Positions 41,200-47,364 of a stretch of 47,364 nucleotides of DNA are shown here, piece after piece. Origin of the DNA: JAPLXD01 sp041662765 (lineage in GTDB: Bacteria > Patescibacteriota > Minisyncoccia > Moranbacterales > UBA11712); contig JBAZRT010000001.1 in the NCBI GenBank assembly GCA_041662765.1, positions 1-47,364 of the forward strand, written 5' to 3'. The number at the start of each line of letters is the position of its first letter. Position 1 is the first letter of the stretch. The notes under the pieces were generated by a model. The model saw only the letters and a list, made by a program, of their open reading frames with translations, had not been told where the DNA came from and did no database searches. Position numbers and translations under genes: made by a program.

Positions 41200-42312
41200 A
41201 TGCGTATTGCTGTCAATGCCGCTGATCTCGATCATTCGCGGATCGACGGTACGCGGATCTATATTTATAATCTTCTCAAAAATTTTGGCCCCGCTGGCTG
41301 GCGGGACCGGTTTTTGATTTATCACAAAAAAGAATTCAATTCCCAGTTGAAATTTCCGGTTTTTGAAAATTATGAAATCGCCGATATGCCGTTTCCTTTT
41401 TGGTGGACGCAGACGAGATTTGCCTGGGAAATGGTTTGCGAAAAGCCGGAGATTCTTTTCATGCCGATGCACTCGCTTCCTTTTCTGCGATCTAAAAAGA
41501 CAAAAACAGTCGTCACGATCCATGACCTCGCCTTCAAATTTTTTCCGGACCACTTTCCCAAAAAAGATCTGCGTCGTCTGAACTTTTTCACGGATTATGC
41601 GGTGATCAATGCGGACAAGATCATCGCCATATCGAACTCAACCAAAAATGATCTGCTGAAAACATATCCAAAAATAAAGGACGAAAAAATAAAGGTCATC
41701 CATCACGGCTATGACAAGGAGCTGTTCAACGAAAATATCTCACCGGAAAAAGTAGAAGAAGCAAAAACCAAATACAATTTGCCGGATACCAGATACATAA
41801 TCTTCGTCGGCACTATCCAGCCTCGCAAAAATATCGAGACGTTGCTTGAGGCATTTGAAACTTTGCGGCGCAAAAAAGAATATAAGGATTTGGGACTCGT
41901 GATCGCGGGACCCGAGGGATGGCTTGCGGAAAATATCATCGAAAAAATAAAGAATACTCCTGGCGCGGTCATGACCGGAAAATTTGAAACGGAAGATTTG
42001 CCGGCGCTTGTGAAGGGCGCCGAAATTTTTGTCCTGCCTTCGCTCTATGAAGGTTTTGGCTTGCCCGTGCTTGAAGCGATGGCTTGCGGCATACCAGTTG
42101 CCGTTGCGGACAATTCAAGCTTGAGCGAAGTGGCAGGGAAGGCTGGAATACTTTTTGACGCCCATTCAAAGAGCAAAATGGCCGAAGCAATCCAAGATAT
42201 TCTTGATGATGACCAATTGCGAAATGACCTCAGAGAAAAAGGCTTGGACCAGGTGAAGAATTTCAGCTGGGAAAAATGCGCGAAGGAAACGCTGGAATGG
42301 TTGAAAACGTAG
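41200..42312 (+). CDS. GT4 glycosyltransferase (mannosyltransferase-like)
   Basis: 370 residues, GT-B fold. Motifs TVVTIHDLAFKFFPDHFPKKDLRRLNFFT, IIAISNSTKNDLLKTYP, FVGTIQPRKNIETLLEAF and the donor site FVLPSLYEGFGLPVLEAMACGIPVAVADNSSLSEVAG are those of WbaZ/mannosyl-type GT4 enzymes. Retaining, probably acts at the inner membrane face. Ends at a terminator shared with the converging minus-strand gene. Confidence 0.94.
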   Translation: MRIAVNAADLDHSRIDGTRIYIYNLLKNFGPAGWRDRFLIYHKKEFNSQLKFPVFENYEIADMPFPFWWTQTRFAWEMVCEKPEILFMPMHSLPFLRSKKTKTVVTIHDLAFKFFPDHFPKKDLRRLNFFTDYAVINADKIIAISNSTKNDLLKTYPKIKDEKIKVIHHGYDKELFNENISPEKVEEAKTKYNLPDTRYIIFVGTIQPRKNIETLLEAFETLRRKKEYKDLGLVIAGPEGWLAENIIEKIKNTPGAVMTGKFETEDLPALVKGAEIFVLPSLYEGFGLPVLEAMACGIPVAVADNSSLSEVAGKAGILFDAHSKSKMAEAIQDILDDDQLRNDLREKGLDQVKNFSWEKCAKETLEWLKT

Positions 42313-42344
42313 AGTACGAGGCACTGCCTCGCCTCTACTCTTTT
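42311..42344. terminator. convergent-gene terminator
   Basis: AGAGTA/TACTCT forms the outer stem and CGAGGC/GCCTCG the inner stem with an ACT loop; T-run on the plus side. It separates two converging genes. Confidence 0.7.
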
Positions 42345-42703
42345 ACCAAAATATTTTCCGCGCCAATAAGAAGTGGAATTGAAATGACGGTTACGACCGC
42401 AATTTGCCAAATTTGCATCTTATAAAGGCTCAAAACGAGCATAATTGCGATCGTGAAAAGGATGATGTTCAGGAGATTGCGGGATATGGCCTGGAATTTG
42501 GTTTTTTCGGCTGTTTTGAACGACTTTCCAAATTCAGCGAAAAAGAATCCAATGATGAAAATAACGGCCAAGAGATATTTCGGATCGAAATGGGAGCTTA
42601 CGATTCCCGGGAGAACAAGCTCCGGGATGATCAGCAGGAAATAAGTGATCACCAAAGAAATAAGCAGGTCCTTTGTCAGTTTGTAGGAATATTTTTGCCA
42701 CAT
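42335..42703 (-). CDS. small four-helix membrane protein, unknown
   Basis: 122 residues. After WQKYSYKLTKDL come four hydrophobic helices: LLISLVITYFLLIIPELVLPGIV, YLLAVIFIIGFFFAEFG, LNIILFTIAIMLVLSLY, IAVVTVISIPLLIGAENILV. No charged active-site motif. It starts four bases after the upstream minus-strand gene ends, so the two form an operon. Function unknown. Confidence 0.65.
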   Translation of the reverse strand: MWQKYSYKLTKDLLISLVITYFLLIIPELVLPGIVSSHFDPKYLLAVIFIIGFFFAEFGKSFKTAEKTKFQAISRNLLNIILFTIAIMLVLSLYKMQIWQIAVVTVISIPLLIGAENILVKE

Positions 42704-42707
42704 AAAA

Positions 42708-43679
42708 TTATTGCTTGAAAAAATATCGGTTCAAAGCCGAGGCCGCGATAGTCTGAAGGGAATCTTTGATGGTTGCCATGGACCGTTCGGAAAAAAAGCG
42801 GATCCGGGAATTGTCGGGATGCACGCTGACAAGCGAGCATTTTTCGGGAAATTTTATCGAAAAATGATAGTATCTTCCAAGACCGGAAAGTGTGGCAGAG
42901 TCGAAATAGCAGGAAATGTTATTCTTTGATCCGGTAGCCTTGCATTTTGCGACATCTTCCTCGTCCGAGTCGCTTACCGGGATGGAATAGTTTTCCGGCC
43001 AGACTTTGTCGATCAACTCCTTGTTTGCGATCGGATATTTCTTTCCATCAAAAACTATATAAAGAGTATGTGATGGAAAAGATTGAAAAATTGTTCCATC
43101 CGGATGGGACATTGACCACAAAAATATTTTTTGTTCGGCGTCGGGAAGCGGGTCAAGATCGGATTTTTGGACCTCGACCAAATTATCAAAGCTATATCCG
43201 AAAGCCTGAAAAATTTCCGGGCCAGGGAAAAGAATTTTCTGTCCGTGGCTCACGAAAAATACTTCGTTGGTGGGGTTCAGGTGGAGCAGAGAACCGTTTG
43301 GAAATTTTGTTTTATTGGAGTCAAAAAGGATTTCACGCAGCCGGTTCTCATCTGTTATTGTTTCTCCGGAAGGAAAAAGAAAGGCTTGGTAGGTTTTTTG
43401 AAGAGTTATTTCAGCGTTTGAGGCTTGGCAGCTTTCTTCTTCATTTTTTTTGAAATTCATTGAAAGGTCGATATAACGATAGCTGCGAATCGGAAAAACG
43501 CCGAATGAAAGCTCTTTTGCCTGCGTATCTTTCGTGATCTCAAATTTTGAAAGCTTTTGATCGGTCGGATAGAAATTGTAGGTGTCGACGGGGAACAAAA
43601 CCAGATACATTCCGACAATCACAACCAAAGCGGGAATAGCGAAAATTGCGGTTTGGACAACTTTATAAATTTTTTTCAT
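42708..43679 (-). CDS. membrane-anchored extracytoplasmic protein, unknown
   Basis: 323 residues; ATG at 43679 chosen because GAGAAG lies six bases upstream, though starts at 43700 or 43694 are possible. One N-terminal helix (VVQTAIFAIPALVVIVGMYLVLF) and then ~290 residues outside with beta character, three or four Cys, including VAKCKATGSKNNISCYFD, and repeated KYPIANKELIDKVWPENYSIP-like segments. No recognised family; found beside another membrane protein and divergent from the FtsA-like gene. Confidence 0.65.
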   Translation of the reverse strand: MKKIYKVVQTAIFAIPALVVIVGMYLVLFPVDTYNFYPTDQKLSKFEITKDTQAKELSFGVFPIRSYRYIDLSMNFKKNEEESCQASNAEITLQKTYQAFLFPSGETITDENRLREILFDSNKTKFPNGSLLHLNPTNEVFFVSHGQKILFPGPEIFQAFGYSFDNLVEVQKSDLDPLPDAEQKIFLWSMSHPDGTIFQSFPSHTLYIVFDGKKYPIANKELIDKVWPENYSIPVSDSDEEDVAKCKATGSKNNISCYFDSATLSGLGRYYHFSIKFPEKCSLVSVHPDNSRIRFFSERSMATIKDSLQTIAASALNRYFFKQ

Positions 43680-43746
43680 TTTTTCTTCTCGCATGGGCAT
43701 GTTTTTATGTTAGCTGAATAAGACCAATGAGTCAAAATAGAAAAAA

Positions 43747-43775
43747 TTGTCAAGTTGCATTATTTTAGGTATAAT
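43747..43775 (+). promoter_or_regulatory. promoter of the FtsA/PilM-like gene
   Basis: TTGTCA, 17-base spacer, TATAAT; the expected start is about five bases before the ATG at 43787, so again nearly leaderless. Confidence 0.85.
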
Positions 43776-43786
43776 TCAACTCAGAT

Positions 43787-45052
43787 ATGGCATTATTCTC
43801 CAAAATATTTCGCAGGCGAAGCGGGACCGGGTACGCGCTGGCTCTTGATATTGGAACAGAGGTAGTGAAGGCGCTTGTTTTCAAAATTGATGAAGAGGCG
43901 GAAAAAGGAATCGTTGTCGGTGTCGGCCGGGTACATCAAAAATTGGGAGACATGCAATCGGGAGCGGTCAGTGATATATCGGGCGTTGTTTCATCCTGCG
44001 AACGGGCTATTGCGGCGGCTGAAGAAATGGCCGGTGTGAAAAGAGTGGAACAGGCGATCATCGGGATCGCCGGGGAGCTTGTGAAAGGATCAACCACCAC
44101 AGTCCACTATGAAAGATTGAAGCCGGAAGTCCGAATCGATCTGCCGGAGCTCAAGAATATCGTCCAAAAAGTGCAGTGGAAGGCATTCGACCGCATTCGG
44201 CAGCAGCTTGCTTGGGAAACGGGACACAATGAGATCGATGTGAAGCTCATCAATGCCGCGATCGTGGACGTTCGTATTGACGGCTATCGCGTGACAAACC
44301 CTCTCGGATTTCAAGGACGCGATGTTTCAATCGGTATTTTCAATGCTCATGCGCCAATGGTGCATTTGGGAGCGCTTCAGACCATCGCTGAAGAGCTTGA
44401 TCTCGATCTTTTGAGCATTGCTGCCGAGCCCTATGCGGTTGCTCGTTCGATGGGCCTTGAAAATGCTGTTGATTTTAGCACTATTTTCATTGATATCGGG
44501 GGCGGAACGACTGATATTGCTGTGGTGCGCGGCGGTGGACTCGAGGGAACGAAGATGTTCGCGCTTGGCGGGCGAGCCTTCACAAAAAGGCTGGCGCAAG
44601 AATTGAATATCAATTTCGAGGAAGCGGAACTTCTCAAAATCAGATACGGACGATCCGAACTCGGACGCGAAGTTTCTTTGAGGCTGGAAAAAATATTTGA
44701 AGAAGATTGCCAGGTATGGCTTGATGGCGTGGAGCTTTCTCTTTCCGAATACGCCGAGAATGACCTTTTGCCCCCAAGAATTCTTCTCTGCGGAGGCGGA
44801 TCGGCTCTCCCGGGCATAAAAAAAGTTCTTCTGAGTCCCGGATGGCTCAAAAATCTCTCTTTTGCCAAGCCGCCCAATGTCAGTTTTCTGCAGCCCAAAG
44901 ACGTTGTGAATATATCGGATGCGACCAGTCTTCTTCGTGATCCGCAGGATATCACCCCGATGGGGCTCGCCAATCTGGCGATCGATTTGGTTGGAGAAGA
45001 AAAAGCTCTCTCCGCGATGCTGCGGCGAGCCGTAAAAATGATGCAAAATTAA
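43787..45052 (+). CDS. FtsA/PilM-like actin-fold ATPase
   Basis: 421 residues. Phosphate-1 motif ALDIGTEVVKALVF near residue 18, SHS2-like insert with VEQAIIGIAGELVKGSTTTVHYERL, phosphate-2 IFIDIGGGTTDIAVVRGG, ALGGRAFTKRLAQELN, and adenosine motif ILLCGGGSALPGIKKVL. This is the FtsA/PilM subfamily of actin-like ATPases. The next gene encodes a bitopic protein with a cytoplasmic N-terminus, as PilN/FtsN-type partners do, so a membrane-complex scaffold is likely; whether division or pilus-like is open. Confidence 0.85.
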   Translation: MALFSKIFRRRSGTGYALALDIGTEVVKALVFKIDEEAEKGIVVGVGRVHQKLGDMQSGAVSDISGVVSSCERAIAAAEEMAGVKRVEQAIIGIAGELVKGSTTTVHYERLKPEVRIDLPELKNIVQKVQWKAFDRIRQQLAWETGHNEIDVKLINAAIVDVRIDGYRVTNPLGFQGRDVSIGIFNAHAPMVHLGALQTIAEELDLDLLSIAAEPYAVARSMGLENAVDFSTIFIDIGGGTTDIAVVRGGGLEGTKMFALGGRAFTKRLAQELNINFEEAELLKIRYGRSELGREVSLRLEKIFEEDCQVWLDGVELSLSEYAENDLLPPRILLCGGGSALPGIKKVLLSPGWLKNLSFAKPPNVSFLQPKDVVNISDATSLLRDPQDITPMGLANLAIDLVGEEKALSAMLRRAVKMMQN

Positions 45053-45064
45053 TTTTGAATTTAT

Positions 45065-46984
45065 ATGCACAAAACTCTCCACATTGATATAGATGAAGAA
45101 ATAACTTCCATAATCGACCGCGTCAGAAAGGCCGAGGTGCGGGAAGTCATTGTGGTTGCGCCGAAAAATGCTCTGCTTCTTCAGGGCATTGTCAACTTGA
45201 AATTGCTCAAGAAAGAAGCCGATCGGAGAAAAAAACAAATAATGATCATCACGCAAGATAAGGTAGGAAAAAAACTCATCGAAAAGGCGGGTATTTTGGT
45301 GCAAAGCAAGACGCCAAATGACGAATATATTGAAAATGGTCCGGAGGAAGAGGTTTATGAGTCGAAATATACAAAGGAAGCAGCTGAAATAAAACAGGAG
45401 TTGCAGGAAGAAGAAGACAAAAGAGATATTGGATCGGCTGACTTTTTTGCCGAGCCCGCAATAGAAAAAAAGCCGGAGAACTCCCAGGAAATCGCAAAGG
45501 AAGCGACAAACAAGCCGGAAATTAAAAAAGTTGAGAAAAAAAGAACGCCTGTTTCAGCTCCAAAAACAAAAAAGATCCCTCCTCGTCAACGGACAAGAAT
45601 GTCGGATATCGTGACGGGCCAGCCGGAATTTGAAATGAAGGAGGCTGAAGGCTTGGTTATTCAGGAAGAAACAGTTGAAAATGAAATTGCCGTCAAGCCG
45701 CAGAATTTTTTCGCCGAATCCCTCAGTGAGTCAAATGCCCAGCCTTCAAAAATAAGCCAGGTTTCCATGAAGAAGGCGGAAAAATTTTTCCGCGGAGCGA
45801 GGCGGATGAAAAAAGATATTGAAGTGGCCAGGGTGAACGGAAACGCAAAAAAATATTTCTTTTTTTTCGCGGGTGTCTTTATTTTGCTCGCAGGTCTTGC
45901 CGGGGCGTATTTCCTCCTTCCCAAGGCGACAATTGCCCTGGAACTCAAAAATCAGGGAAAATCTGCGGCTTTGGATATCACGGCCGACGTACAATCCGGA
46001 AGTACTGATTCCGGCAACAAGATCATACCGGCAAAGATTGAGCAAACCGAACAAGAAATAACTGGCGATTTTGATTCAACTGGTTCAAAATCAGGCGGCG
46101 CGAATGCTGCCGGAAAAGTTGTGATATACAACGAGTTTAGTCCGGAAAATCAACCGCTCGTTGCGACAACGCGCCTTGAAACAGCGGACGGAAAAATTTT
46201 TCGAATCACAAAAAATGTGGTTGTTCCGGGCGTGACCAAGGTCGGAACTGAAACCCAGCCTGGCGCGATCGAGGTGGATGTTGTTGCGGACAAAGCCGGA
46301 GAGGATATGAACATAGGCCCGTCCGATTTCAGAATTTCAGGATTCAAAAACAATCCGTCTAAATATGAAAAATTCTATGCCAAATCGACGAAAGCAATGG
46401 AAAGCGGAGGAGCAGGAGAAGCGAAAGTGATCACCGCGAGCGATATCGATAAGGCCAAGGGCGAGATCACTGCCTCTGCCAAAAAAGCGGCTGTGGCAGC
46501 GCTGAAGCAAGGTCTTGAAGCTGATCGCAAGATCTTTGACGATTCGGCCAATGTTGAAGTTTTGTCTGTTGCAATGTCGGACAATGCCGGCGCGGAAAAA
46601 GAAAAAATTTCGGCTACTGCCAAAGTACGGGCTAGTGTGCTGTCTTTTAGCCAATTGGATGTAAAAGAGATGTTGAAAAATGATCTGGCGCGCCAGGGAG
46701 CAAGCGAAGGCGCAATTTCTTTTGACGAGCCGATAAACTATATTCTGAGCGATTTTGACAATCAGCAAAAAACCTTGAAATTTTCGGCCAAAGCTGATGC
46801 CAACGCGATTTCCGGTATAGATATCGAAAATTTCAAGAAAGGAATTCTTGGAAAAACCAACGAAGAAGCGCAAAATTATGCCAAGAACTTTCCGGCGATC
46901 CAAAAGACAGACATCTCTTTTTGGCCGTTTTTCGCCAGCCGCATCCCGATGAACGGGGGAAGGGTGGATGTCGAGGTGAAGTGA
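45065..46984 (+). CDS. bitopic protein with baseplate-J-like extracytoplasmic domain
   Basis: 639 residues. Residues 1-85 form an alpha/beta domain (TLHIDIDEEITSIIDRVRKAEVREVIVVAPKN) and a long acidic linker follows (90-250). One transmembrane helix lies near 266-285 (YFFFFAGVFILLAGLAGAYFLL), and then ~350 residues outside. The outside part has AAGKVVIYNEFSPENQPLVATTRLETADGKIF and VVPGVTKVGTETQPGAIEVDVVADKAGEDMNIGP, the pattern of baseplate J/gp47-like proteins annotated in CPR genomes. Follows the actin-fold ATPase by 12 bases. Confidence 0.75.
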   Translation: MHKTLHIDIDEEITSIIDRVRKAEVREVIVVAPKNALLLQGIVNLKLLKKEADRRKKQIMIITQDKVGKKLIEKAGILVQSKTPNDEYIENGPEEEVYESKYTKEAAEIKQELQEEEDKRDIGSADFFAEPAIEKKPENSQEIAKEATNKPEIKKVEKKRTPVSAPKTKKIPPRQRTRMSDIVTGQPEFEMKEAEGLVIQEETVENEIAVKPQNFFAESLSESNAQPSKISQVSMKKAEKFFRGARRMKKDIEVARVNGNAKKYFFFFAGVFILLAGLAGAYFLLPKATIALELKNQGKSAALDITADVQSGSTDSGNKIIPAKIEQTEQEITGDFDSTGSKSGGANAAGKVVIYNEFSPENQPLVATTRLETADGKIFRITKNVVVPGVTKVGTETQPGAIEVDVVADKAGEDMNIGPSDFRISGFKNNPSKYEKFYAKSTKAMESGGAGEAKVITASDIDKAKGEITASAKKAAVAALKQGLEADRKIFDDSANVEVLSVAMSDNAGAEKEKISATAKVRASVLSFSQLDVKEMLKNDLARQGASEGAISFDEPINYILSDFDNQQKTLKFSAKADANAISGIDIENFKKGILGKTNEEAQNYAKNFPAIQKTDISFWPFFASRIPMNGGRVDVEVK

Positions 46985-46998
46985 AAAGAAACGGGCTA

Positions 46999-47026
46999 TT
47001 GACAAAAAATACTGAGAGTTTATAAT
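46999..47026 (+). promoter_or_regulatory. promoter of the infA-rpmJ operon
   Basis: TTGACA, 16-base spacer, TATAAT; about 110 bases before infA, leaving room for an untranslated leader containing GGCAAAGGCC-type repeats. Confidence 0.8.
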
Positions 47027-47135
47027 AACTCCAGAGTTAAAAACAGCTCAAAAGAAAGATATTCAAGCCCTTGGATTGATCCGCAGACAGTGAAGAAACG
47101 ATCTTCTAATGGGGCAAAGGCCTTTGTTTTTATTT

Positions 47136-47354
47136 ATGTCAAATGACAAGGAAATAATCAGGTTGGACGGGGTGGTGAGAGAAACCCTCCCAAGCACCAC
47201 TTTCAAGGTGGAACTTGAAAATGGACACGAGATTTTGGCGCATATTTCCGGTCGCATGAGGGTGAACTACATCCGTCTTCTGCCGGGAGACAAAGTCACC
47301 GTCGAAATGAGCCCCTACGACCTGACAAAAGGACGAATAGTAAAACGACTATGA
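47136..47354 (+). CDS. infA: translation initiation factor IF-1
   Basis: 72 residues, the normal IF-1 size. Single OB-fold with KEIIRLDGVVRETLPSTTFKVELENGHEILAHISGRMR and IRLLPGDKVTVEMSPYDLTKGRIV, all matching the family. The start at MSNDKEI was chosen; nine earlier codons are open but unlike IF-1. The stop overlaps the next start (ATGA), coupling it to rpmJ. It binds the 30S A site during initiation. Confidence 0.97.
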   Translation: MSNDKEIIRLDGVVRETLPSTTFKVELENGHEILAHISGRMRVNYIRLLPGDKVTVEMSPYDLTKGRIVKRL

Positions 47355-47364
47355 AAGTACGAGC
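47351..47364 (+). CDS. rpmJ: 50S ribosomal protein L36, 3' partial
   Basis: Only the first codons are present: ATG AAA GTA CGA GC-, reading MKVR and an Ala codon if the next base completes GCN. L36 commonly starts MKVRASVK and commonly follows infA. The ATG overlaps the infA stop. The gene continues outside the window. Confidence 0.8.

Noticed and set aside
1..47364. Alternative genetic code with TGA as glycine
   Set aside because: TGA ends infA, the baseplate-J-like gene, the GT2 gene and others at family-typical lengths, so TGA is a stop.

Overview
The window looks like a chromosome segment of a Candidate Phyla Radiation (Patescibacteria) bacterium, probably Parcubacteria/Moranbacteria-like. 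This is inference from gene content: a CxxC-x17-CxxC zinc protein, a DUF4012 protein, TasA/SipW-type surface proteins, an FtsA/PilM-like ATPase next to a baseplate-J-like protein, an alanyl-tRNA synthetase without its C-terminal domain, and many genes whose starts have no Shine-Dalgarno (SD) sequence. TGA is used as a stop, so the standard bacterial code applies (not the Gracilibacteria code).

Layout. 1-3700: tRNA thiolation (mnmA) and alaS. 3760-5210: minus-strand envelope genes (a small secreted protein, a DedA-like membrane protein, a small cytoplasmic protein). 5210-5790: a non-coding interval packed with hairpins. 5791-11997: a surface-fibre module with two TasA-like proteins, a SipW-type signal peptidase, a lamin-tail-domain surface protein and secreted partners. 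12000-17750: G+C-richer cassettes with strong SD sites, including a possible exopolysaccharide synthesis/export locus (GT2 synthase, two secreted proteins, lytic transglycosylase, TPR lipoprotein). 17883-19365: tRNA-Thr(GGU) interrupted by a compact group I intron, a membrane-anchored protein, rpmG and tRNA-Trp. 19377-24778: a MacA/MacB-like ABC export system with two permeases. 25246-27412: DUF4012 protein and a polysaccharide co-polymerase-like protein. 27759-31228: second block of G+C-rich, SD-led secreted genes, ending in an L,D-transpeptidase. 31450-42312: surface glycan cluster (Wzy-like ligase/polymerase, three GT4 glycosyltransferases, TIG protein, Wzz-like protein, complete dTDP-L-rhamnose set, galU). 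42335-46984: membrane proteins, FtsA/PilM-like ATPase and baseplate-J-like protein. 47136 to the end: infA and the start of rpmJ.

Two styles of gene sit side by side. Host-like genes have modest G+C, no SD, and several promoters so close to the ATG that their mRNAs would be almost leaderless. The cassette genes at 3767-4093, 12272-17742 and 27759-31228 are G+C-richer, have AGGAGG-like SD sites, own sigma70 promoters and strong terminators, and mostly encode exported envelope proteins. The mixing occurs at several separate places, which argues for acquired envelope functions rather than a single assembly join, but assembly error is not excluded.

The strongest single observation is the 198-nt group I intron between anticodon base 36 and base 37 of tRNA-Thr(GGU), for which P1-P9, a U.G splice-site pair and the terminal G can be laid out from the sequence.
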